Positions 57,701 to 64,000 of a stretch of 64,000 nucleotides of DNA are shown one piece after another; position 1 is the first letter of the stretch; every line of letters begins with the position of its first letter. Source of the DNA: Algoriphagus antarcticus (GTDB lineage Bacteria > Bacteroidota > Bacteroidia > Cytophagales > Cyclobacteriaceae); the NCBI RefSeq assembly GCF_002150685.1, contig NZ_MSSW01000002.1, positions 1-64,000 of the forward strand. The letters run 5' to 3'. The notes under the pieces were generated by a model. It saw nothing but the letters and a program-made list of their open reading frames with translations, was not told the origin of the DNA and did not search any database. Both the position numbers and the translations under genes were made by a program.

Positions 57701-60700
57701 CAAGACATGCATGAACCCGGAGATGATACCAAGTCAGGATCCGGACTTGTTCGGGCTGATAGGGCATTACTCTCACTCGCCGCGCCAAATCCTGATAACA
57801 TAGAACTGATTTATGGAGCGGATGTCAATCCCGGTGAAGTTGAATTTAAACTGAGAATTAACGGGACTAATTTGTATGAAGGTTCAAATGTTTATTTCCG
57901 GGAGGAACTGTTGAGTTCCACCCACGAAATAGATGATCGGGGATTTGACTATCTAGAGGTAACGGTTCCCCCATTTGAAGGGAATCCCGGAATCACTGTG
58001 GTTAATAATGCCATTTCAGACAGTGGATTGGACGGTGGTACCGCCGGCCCGGAATTCTTCTTTGATATCGTTAAAAAAACAATCGCTATCCGTGCAAATG
58101 ATGTGACCAAAAAGTATGCACAGGTTTTAAAGCCTTTTACAGCCAGTGTATATGAAAGATTTGACAACAATTGGGTGCTAAGTCCTCTGACTTTGGAAGG
58201 AGTTGGTCTTACTCTAAATCCTGAAAATGAAGACCCTTCATTAGAACCACTTACACTATCAAGTCCAATTGGTGGTGATTTGGCAGATGTGGGTACTTAT
58301 GTAATAACAGCTTCTCATGCTCCAACCGGTTTTGCATTCTCAGACTTTTTCAATTATGTAGGCGTAGTACAGCAGGATGAAAATCTTTTATATGATGGAA
58401 CAAATGATGCGTTCGGCAATTATGGCCCGGGAATCATAACAGTAGAAACATTACCCATTACCATCAAGCCGGTGGACCTGACAGATCAATTTGCTGTAGT
58501 GTATGGTGAATCAATAAGCGATGCGTTGCAATTCGAAGTGATTATACCTGAGGGCTTGATTGGATCTGAAGAAGAGGTTAAGATTGAAAACGTTCAAGGG
58601 CTGAAAAGTGGCATTCTCTCCCAATATTTTCAAGATCTTGCCTTGGCTAAAAAACCCGGGGACAATAGTCTGCCTTTGGGTATTTTTAATGGTCGTACTA
58701 TAATTAACAAAGCTGGTTTTATCAACAAAAGTTTTATGGTCAGTGCTCGTACCATAATCAATGGACGCACCATCATCAACGGACGCACACTCATCAATGG
58801 TAGAACGATAATCAATTCTGCATTTGATGTTCCTGGAGCTTCTTTCCTTGAATATCTTGAAGATCAGGAAAATCAGGAACTTAAACCTGTAAACATCAAT
58901 GGCAGAACAATGATTAATGCACGGACTATAGTCAATGCACGAACCATTGTCAATGGACGCACCATTATCAATGGGCGCACCATCATCAATGCCCGGACGA
59001 TTATCAATGGAAGAACCATCATCAATTCAAGGACAATCATCAATAGTAGTGAAGGTGAAGGAGAAGATGTGGAGGATAATAGCTTGGTGATTTTTGGTGA
59101 AAAAGATCTGGAACTTGCTGAAGAAGGCGAAAACGCAGCAATCGGAAAATATTATGACTTCGGTGAAGAAATCGGTGAAAATGATGATGATTTCAACCTT
59201 GAATTCTTCTCTATAAATATGGTGACGGGATCAGATGTAGGTCAACATTTTATTATTCCAGGAACATTTGAATCCAGGAACTTTACTGTGTCCTATTTGC
59301 CAGCAGACCTCACTATTACTCCTGCTACGCTTACTGCTAAAACAGCTGCCAACCCTGATGTGATTGCTTTTGGTAATACAGCACCGGAATTTACAACTGA
59401 ATTTGAAGGATTTGAAGTCAGTACAAGTTTCCTTGATCCTGAAGGAAATGAAGTGATCCTGGATGATGACGAAGAATCGGTGGTTGGATCAGTCGACTAT
59501 TCATTACTGATCAATGAGACAGCTTTCCAATGCATTGGATTGATTTCAGCGGGAATTTATGAGATTAAGCCAATCATTAGCCTGATTGAGCCTTCTAATT
59601 ATATCGTCGGTAATATTACTAGAGGTCAGCTAACGGTAGAAAAAGCAACCCCAACGGTATCAGTTACTGGGGGCAGGTTCGAATTTGATGGAGAGCCTGT
59701 AGAAGCAACTGCCTTTGCATTGGGAATAGGGGGAATGGAGGATATACTTGATATAAATCTAATTAGTCTAGAATATCAAGGAACTGGTCAAACTAATTAT
59801 GGTCCCACAACTTCAGCTCCTATATTCCCGGGTACATACCGTGTAATTGCGAATTTTGCCGGAAATGAAAATTACAGTCCAGCCAGTTCTGAATATGGTT
59901 CTTTGGTAATTGTAGGATGTCTCAACGAAGCACCGAAAATCGGTAATTTTAAGACTGCAAAGGGGTCATGGTACAACAGTTTTATTGCAACCATAAAAAG
60001 GCCTGCCAATACCCAAGTCGGAGATTTGCTGATTGTAGCCGTGATGTTTGAAAAGGGCCAATCACCTTCTGTGACTCCTCCGGATAAAAACTGGGTACTT
60101 ATCCAACGTGTCAATCAGCAGAATCAAGTCGCAATGGTCACTTATTACAAAGTGGTGAAAAGCAGCAAAGAACCGGATTATTATTGTTTCCGAATCAGTC
60201 AGGGTCCAAAATGGAGTATGGGAATAACCCGAGTCAGCGGTGCTGACATCAATCATCCTGATGGTCCTATAGTTGCGTTCAGTGGAGCATCAGGATCCCC
60301 GGCATTCATTGCCACGGCACCTTCCTTGACCACCACTGCTTGCAATACTATGATAATGATGTTCTATACCAACAAGAAAAATGCTACATGGACGCCACCA
60401 TCCGGCACAATTGAGGTTTATGATGATCCTAATTATCACCATGGTTCGAACTCTAATATGATGTCATATTATATTCAAAATGAACCAGGACAAACAGGGG
60501 ATTTGAGTGCCACCGCTTCAATTAGTGAGCACTGGGCGACTCAGGCAATAGCAATACGGCCTCTTGTGATCAATCTGGAATCTGCCAGGACAAAACCACT
60601 CTCCAGCGAAACCATCACCGAATTGTCTATTTCAGAAGGATTTCCCACCCTTCAGCAAGAGGAAGTTTCAGGTGAATTGAAAGCATATCCTAATCCGGTA

Positions 60701-60931
60701 AAAGACAGACTGAATATCACCCTTAAGGGTCTTGTTGCAGAAGAACCTAATGAGTCTTCACTGGTGATAATGGATGCAATGGGAAGAATACATCAACTGT
60801 CAAGAATTTGGTATGAAAATGAAAGCCGTCTGGAGTTGGATTTCTCCCAGATGCATGTTGGGTTTTATATCATCAATATCAAAACCTTAACCGGTGTTAA
60901 ATCCATCCGTGTGATCAAACAACCAGAGTAA
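54764..60931 (+). CDS. secreted multidomain S8/S53-like protease with MBG domains, NGRTII repeat and T9SS tail
   Basis: The 2055-aa protein has a signal peptide (ends NFSYAQ), an N-terminal beta region, and a PKD/Ig-like domain (about 245-320). The peptidase domain spans about 545-1010: D560 in GVLSDSY, N683 in TSAGNFG, and S930 in GTSSAAPHAAAIAAL. Where subtilases have HGTxxA it has DEGRAM (601-606), so the catalytic His is missing, as in S53-like relatives. MBG-type domains follow, interrupted by the hexapeptide repeat (about 1309-1426). A lectin-like region precedes a T9SS type A sorting domain (AYPNPVKDRLNITL, GFYIINIKT). It is exported by T9SS and probably surface-attached. It is unrelated to the kinases around it. 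Confidence 0.85.
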   Translation: MQKLFTFGKRIMVVLLLAANFSYAQTVKLEQGQNGGIDKNPVSPVNWASGNSNSGNSHFFEGQSIPYRLTISKLRAGKHTVEIEWDNRKNNKNAIDYITSFDRICEDVIPSSGNPRFGAIPTPNGIPQPSTSFNQLSDDERKIAIYGGTLGEIKYVPQKKKSASSTITRLRISFTTSESKGYYNTVVIAWGGHLASAKDWSKGNSASSISGSPYHTRVVSLNGKSVGSQSRSVKDVSEASEFDMDCTIHGDSEVCAGASTTYSVVAGADHYIWYVSGGGIVSGQGTNSIAVNWTSSGTVSVDIDNKGACYPTQCSLPVTLTNPPALSVVDAVLCSTENGGNTAIANLYDYVKVDFGDLIFARNGHAVETPEHVVVTNGDEIEVSSTGSCCSTETFTVIVNDRQVFGICSQGKVYEPVGAELSALYEIFNRGQTVETNEVFYIFGDEVLIEVIYFKDKFAEAKAILEDLGFFTPTEEELKQDPNSLIIAGFIPINKLLDLNQYSEVINYVRPAIPGVPNKGATTTQGDRVMRSNLVRAGYVHFGGDQPIDGTGIKIGVLSDSYATRSDAGVNTLATDISNGDLPADLYFSRDLPSRFGIGTDEGRAMLQIVHDVAPGATLGFRTGVITAGDFAQGIRDLAAAGSDIIVDDITYITEPFFSDGKVAKAVNEVAANGVSYFTSAGNFGSKSFEGVFTPVPNSSIDLPLNSGEWTGLGRVHQFSSGNTTQSIKVFPGENGPAVYMIALQWDDPLYSVDQIGSLYDLDIYLKDFGVPLFGFNRNNANGDPIEILSFSVSEETTIDLLIARECESCTDLDSNTGIKFKYVVFRGELDPNDQNGINASTIFGHANADGAMTVGAVLYSNTSVFEFDPVPSGIEPFTVATFSSRGGTISNGELRNKPDFAAPNGVNTTVNFGAPNLEDDDFPNFFGTSSAAPHAAAIAALVKQARIKYYPGTGPPDWVGGVGISLPADIRRVLKTTAQDMHEPGDDTKSGSGLVRADRALLSLAAPNPDNIELIYGADVNPGEVEFKLRINGTNLYEGSNVYFREELLSSTHEIDDRGFDYLEVTVPPFEGNPGITVVNNAISDSGLDGGTAGPEFFFDIVKKTIAIRANDVTKKYAQVLKPFTASVYERFDNNWVLSPLTLEGVGLTLNPENEDPSLEPLTLSSPIGGDLADVGTYVITASHAPTGFAFSDFFNYVGVVQQDENLLYDGTNDAFGNYGPGIITVETLPITIKPVDLTDQFAVVYGESISDALQFEVIIPEGLIGSEEEVKIENVQGLKSGILSQYFQDLALAKKPGDNSLPLGIFNGRTIINKAGFINKSFMVSARTIINGRTIINGRTLINGRTIINSAFDVPGASFLEYLEDQENQELKPVNINGRTMINARTIVNARTIVNGRTIINGRTIINARTIINGRTIINSRTIINSSEGEGEDVEDNSLVIFGEKDLELAEEGENAAIGKYYDFGEEIGENDDDFNLEFFSINMVTGSDVGQHFIIPGTFESRNFTVSYLPADLTITPATLTAKTAANPDVIAFGNTAPEFTTEFEGFEVSTSFLDPEGNEVILDDDEESVVGSVDYSLLINETAFQCIGLISAGIYEIKPIISLIEPSNYIVGNITRGQLTVEKATPTVSVTGGRFEFDGEPVEATAFALGIGGMEDILDINLISLEYQGTGQTNYGPTTSAPIFPGTYRVIANFAGNENYSPASSEYGSLVIVGCLNEAPKIGNFKTAKGSWYNSFIATIKRPANTQVGDLLIVAVMFEKGQSPSVTPPDKNWVLIQRVNQQNQVAMVTYYKVVKSSKEPDYYCFRISQGPKWSMGITRVSGADINHPDGPIVAFSGASGSPAFIATAPSLTTTACNTMIMMFYTNKKNATWTPPSGTIEVYDDPNYHHGSNSNMMSYYIQNEPGQTGDLSATASISEHWATQAIAIRPLVINLESARTKPLSSETITELSISEGFPTLQQEEVSGELKAYPNPVKDRLNITLKGLVAEEPNESSLVIMDAMGRIHQLSRIWYENESRLELDFSQMHVGFYIINIKTLTGVKSIRVIKQPE
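58742..58813 (+). repeat. 18-bp tandem repeat, block 1 (four NGRTII-type units)
   Basis: Four contiguous 18-nt units encode SARTII, NGRTII, NGRTLI and NGRTII. A single isolated unit lies upstream at 58688-58705, followed by the degenerate NKAGFI and NKSFMV. The DNA units differ at synonymous sites, so the repeat is old enough to have drifted. Confidence 0.92.
58898..59041 (+). repeat. 18-bp tandem repeat, block 2 (eight NGRTII-type units)
   Basis: Eight contiguous units encode N-[GAS]-R-T-[IM]-[IV]. The Arg-Thr pair is invariant while position 2 alternates among Gly, Ala and Ser. A 28-codon acidic spacer separates it from block 1. Confidence 0.92.
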
Positions 60932-60952
60932 GTGTAAAATCCATGGAATATC

Positions 60953-60985
60953 AAAAAAGAATGCAAAGGAATTCCATTCTTTTTT
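60953..60985 (+). terminator. terminator of the secreted protease gene
   Basis: AAAAAAGAATG (60953-60963) and CATTCTTTTTT (60975-60985) form a perfect 11-bp stem with an 11-nt loop and a T-run. It is 21 nt after the stop codon. Confidence 0.85.
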
Positions 60986-61585
60986 GTTTTACCCCAATTA
61001 GGCCATTTTATCAAAAAATTCTTCGAGTGCTGAATTTCAATTATTACCGAAAAACAAAAGACTAGAAAACAATTAACCTGAAAGCTTTGGGATTAAAATT
61101 GATATAATTTCTCAGGTTTCGATCCCCGTGTTCCAATGTCAAATATTTATGAGGGTATTAATTGCATTTTGTTAAATTTGATAGTGAGCATTTTTAGCCT
61201 GTGCTTAGCGGGTCGAACTGTTTAATGGCAGTGTTGAAGTATTATTGCCCTCTTAAACTAAGATTCGGGAGTGAAAAACAGGAAATGGAAAACCTGTTAT
61301 TTGTATGCCAGTAAGAAATTAATCTTCGAATTGTTGGAAAAGACCAATGAAAATAAGATTGATTAAATGCATAAATTTTTTCCTGAAACGATCTTCCAAA
61401 TGAGTCGGGTAATACAATGCTCGCCTCACTCATTCAGCCTCGAAGTTTATTTTACTTCCAAAACCATTTGTGATGGGACAAGTTTGTTTTTTGGCCAATT
61501 ATATGGCATTTTTAAATTCATTTTGATGAAATTTTGGAATATCCCCAATCTAACCAAGACAAAAATCTAGCATTTTCTTAGGTAT
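60986..61585. other. non-coding stretch between protease and last kinase
   Basis: This is AT-rich. A 67-codon plus frame (61367-61570) has no recognisable content. TAAATTTG at 61173-61180 resembles a -7 box but lacks a spaced TTG and lies about 400 bp from the next start. Nothing else is identified. Confidence 0.5.
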
Positions 61586-63769
61586 ATGAACCGATATATG
61601 AATTTTTTTAAATACCTACTCCTAATATTTTTATTGTCTGTTACTTTTATAAATGGAAGTTTGGCACAAACTACCAAGACTGATAGTTTATTGCTTGCTA
61701 TTAAAAAACTAAATGACGATAGTGTAAAAGTTACCTATTATTTGGATTTGGGGCTGGAATTGATGGGCTCGAATACCAAGCAGTCAATTTTTTATTTAGA
61801 TGAGGCTATTAAGTTAGCCTCAAAAATAAACTACAAAAAAGGTCTGGCAAATGCTTACAATGCCAAAGGGAGGGCATATGCCCAACAAGGCAATTTCCAA
61901 GAAGCTAGTTTAAACTTTCCAGAAGCATTGAAGTATTTCCGTGAGATTAATGATAAAACTGGTGAAGCCAATATGCTAAGTAACCTTGGTTCCATTTACT
62001 TTATGGTAGGTTATAATAGCAAGGCGTTGGAGCTTCATTTTGAATCCCTCAAGATTTCAGAAGAACTCGATAACAAATTAAGAATAGGAACTTCCTTAAA
62101 TAATATCGGAACAGTTTACCTTGAAAATAGAAGCACCATAAATGAAGCTTTGACTTTTTTCACGAAATCACTAGAGGTATTTCAGGGCATAGAAGAGCAA
62201 ACAGGAATGGCTATTGCAGCCATGAATATAGGGGAAGTTTATTTTATAGAATCGAAATATGATTCAGCCATTTATTTTCATCAAATGGCTTTGGAACTTT
62301 GTGATGAGACCATTGACGCCACGTTTCCCCTTACACAGCTAGGGGAGATCTATACCGCACTTGGTAATTTTCAAAAAGCATTTGGCTTTCACAGGCGTGC
62401 TTTGGAAATATCCGAGAGATTCGATGCCAAATTCGAACTGACTCAAGTTCTTATTGGTTTGGCAAAGACGCAAAAAAAGCAAGAGGATTTTGAAGGCGCC
62501 ATAAATACTTTGGAAAGAGCCAAATTACTGGCAATTGAGATTGATGCCAAAGATGAACTAGTGGATGTGTATATAAATTTGGCAGAGACACAAGCCCTTG
62601 TTGGGGATTATAAGGCCGCCTATGAAAATGGAGTCAATGCAAAATCTAAAAAGGAAGAAATAGCAAAATCCAACAACCAAACAACGATCCTATTGCTTCA
62701 ATTTGAATTTGAATTGGACAAAAAAGAAGCAGAAATAGCACTCCTCCAAAAAGATACTGATTTAAAAAACGCTGCAGTTTTCAACCAAAGGATAATCATT
62801 TTTGCGTCTTTGGTAGGGCTGTTTATGTTTGTTATTATAAGTATTTCTCTATTCCGTAACAACATGAGTAAGCAAAAAGCTAACCGCTTACTCCAATTGC
62901 AAAAAGAAGAAATCCATGCCCAAAGGGAAAACGTGGAATCCGCTTATGTTCAATTGAAATCTGCCCAGGCCCAATTGATACACTCCGAAAAAATGTCCTC
63001 TTTGGGAGAATTGACTGCAGGAATTGCCCATGAGATTCAGAATCCATTGAATTTTGTGAATAATTTTTCCGAGGTGAGTGCCGAGTTGATGTTAGAATTG
63101 AAAAGTGAGAGGTCAAAGGAAAATAGTGATAGGAATGAAACCGTTGAGGAGGAGATTATAGGTGATGTGATTCAGAACCTAAACAAGATTACCCTCCACG
63201 GCAAGCGTGCGGATGCCATTGTCAAGGGCATGCTCGAGCATAGCCGGAAAAGCGAAGGCAGCAAAACCCCAACGGATCTCAATGCACTGGCAGATAAATA
63301 TTTGAAACTTTCCTATAACGGTTTAAGAGCAAAGGACAAAAATTTCAATGCGAACTTTATAACTGAATTAGATCCTGACCTTCCTATGTGCGAAGTAGTC
63401 CCTCAGGATATTGGTCGAGTGCTCCTTAACCTGATCAATAATGCCTTCTATGCAGTAAACGAAAAGGCTAAATCAGGAATCGCTGGTCCCGATTATAATC
63501 CCACCATCAAGGTGAGCACAAGCTACTCCCCCCTATCAGGGGGGCGGGCAGGTTCTGTAAAAATCTCCGTCTCCGACAACGGCTCCGGTGTTCCCGACTC
63601 CAACAAAGAAAAAATCTTCCAGCCATTCTTTACTACCAAACCAACAGGACAAGGAACGGGATTGGGCTTATCACTATCCTATGATATTGTGAAAGCACAT
63701 GGGGGAGAATTGAAGGTGGAGTCCAAGGAAGGTGAGGGATCGGAGTTTATGATTTTGTTACCGCTTTGA
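61586..63769 (+). CDS. TPR-type membrane sensor histidine kinase
   Basis: This 727-aa protein has a signal sequence (ends GSLAQ) and well-formed TPR repeats ([25 protein letters not shown] and similar, about 65-370). One membrane helix lies at about 405-428, then a coiled coil. H482 is in [12 protein letters not shown], and the HATPase has [18 protein letters not shown] and [18 protein letters not shown]. Its core is the most diverged of the array at the DNA level, with [11 protein letters not shown] kept but an altered segment after the H-box ([19 protein letters not shown]). A C6/G6 hairpin insertion occupies the variable ATPase loop. No partner regulator follows. Confidence 0.92.
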   Translation: MNRYMNFFKYLLLIFLLSVTFINGSLAQTTKTDSLLLAIKKLNDDSVKVTYYLDLGLELMGSNTKQSIFYLDEAIKLASKINYKKGLANAYNAKGRAYAQQGNFQEASLNFPEALKYFREINDKTGEANMLSNLGSIYFMVGYNSKALELHFESLKISEELDNKLRIGTSLNNIGTVYLENRSTINEALTFFTKSLEVFQGIEEQTGMAIAAMNIGEVYFIESKYDSAIYFHQMALELCDETIDATFPLTQLGEIYTALGNFQKAFGFHRRALEISERFDAKFELTQVLIGLAKTQKKQEDFEGAINTLERAKLLAIEIDAKDELVDVYINLAETQALVGDYKAAYENGVNAKSKKEEIAKSNNQTTILLLQFEFELDKKEAEIALLQKDTDLKNAAVFNQRIIIFASLVGLFMFVIISISLFRNNMSKQKANRLLQLQKEEIHAQRENVESAYVQLKSAQAQLIHSEKMSSLGELTAGIAHEIQNPLNFVNNFSEVSAELMLELKSERSKENSDRNETVEEEIIGDVIQNLNKITLHGKRADAIVKGMLEHSRKSEGSKTPTDLNALADKYLKLSYNGLRAKDKNFNANFITELDPDLPMCEVVPQDIGRVLLNLINNAFYAVNEKAKSGIAGPDYNPTIKVSTSYSPLSGGRAGSVKISVSDNGSGVPDSNKEKIFQPFFTTKPTGQGTGLGLSLSYDIVKAHGGELKVESKEGEGSEFMILLPL
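63528..63544. repeat. C6/G6 hairpin insertion in the last kinase
   Basis: CCCCCC-TATCA-GGGGGG is a perfect 6-bp hairpin, read as SPLSGG. It stands in the loop between the N-box and the DNGSGVPD strand, the same place as the insertions in the other kinases. The flanking residues (VSTSYSP) match those around the insertion in the giant kinase. Confidence 0.75.
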
Positions 63770-64000
63770 TATTATCAGTCTGGAGGCACTCAATTGATAT
63801 TCGACTCTTAGCAAAGATTAAAATCCCTTGCTACAAAATCAGCCGATCCCGTGGCTCTCAAAGAAAGTCTAATTCCACTATTCCAGTTCCTGAAACCCAA
63901 ACTCATAAAAAATACTTTCCACAATTCTTTGCACTATCCCACTAGCTATTGACCTCTCCCTAAAAAAAAGCTTTGGAAAGAATTAAGTATGCCCCGGACA
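63770..64000. other. end of window, no supported gene
   Basis: On the minus strand a short frame ending at 63878 encodes ASGIVQRIVESIFYEFGFQELE, which looks protein-like. It is closed by a stop about 30 codons upstream, near a run of eight T. It could be the frameshifted tail of a gene that lies mostly beyond the window. Confidence 0.3.

Noticed and set aside
58630..58815. Minus-strand frame with repeated Ile/Val/Arg residues
   Set aside because: Reverse reading of the NGRTII tandem repeat; repeats create open frames on both strands.
61367..61570. 67-codon plus-strand frame before the last kinase
   Set aside because: No motif, no start context; random open frame in AT-rich DNA.

Overview
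The window looks like a chromosomal stretch of an aerobic member of the Bacteroidota, probably order Cytophagales (Algoriphagus/Cyclobacteriaceae-like). This is inferred from the alternative complex III (ACIII) operon feeding an aa3-type oxidase, the long-form IspG, a type IX secretion sorting domain, TPR-containing sensor kinases, and promoters of the Bacteroidetes type (TTG, 19 bp, TAnnTTTG). No Shine-Dalgarno pattern stands out. No database search was possible, so names rest on motifs, length and gene order.

Region 1 (1-10.3 kb) starts with the 3' end of an IS3-type transposase. A minus-strand block follows: ispG with an SDR oxidoreductase, a very large SprA-like outer-membrane protein, and a polytopic NtrY-like histidine kinase.

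Region 2 (10.3-27 kb) is one minus-strand respiratory block in the order actA-B-C-D-E-F, coxB, coxA, ctaA, ctaB, two subunit III genes, subunit IV, sco, a DUF420 gene and a small membrane protein. It encodes quinol oxidation by ACIII, electron transfer through haem c domains to CuA, oxygen reduction, and haem A/CuA assembly. A clear promoter precedes actA, an internal terminator-like hairpin follows subunit IV, and a terminator ends the block.

Region 3 (27-31.5 kb) holds tRNA-Cys with its own promoter and terminator. Next to it are a duplicated tRNA 3' end split by a 22-bp repeat, a decayed molybdenum hydroxylase gene pair (iorAB-like), a small lipoprotein, and rpsA.

Region 4 (31.5-64 kb) is the unusual part. 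It is a plus-strand array of sensor histidine kinases: a 1585-aa soluble kinase with six GAF-like repeats, four intact or nearly intact TPR/transmembrane kinases, one frameshifted propeller kinase, one TPR kinase broken by two frameshifts, and at least five 3'-end kinase remnants. All share a strongly conserved HisKA/HATPase core, and there is no response regulator. Toxin- or defence-type genes lie between kinase ends: a Fic protein with an AbiEi-like N-terminus, a HigB/HigA pair, and a DUF1016 PDDEXK nuclease. One loop of the ATPase domain carries different in-frame palindromic or low-complexity insertions in different kinases. The cores are mosaics, including a 224-bp identical block shared by two neighbours. 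The array also encloses a 2055-aa secreted S8/S53-like protease with MBG domains, an 18-bp/6-residue NGRTII repeat and a T9SS tail.
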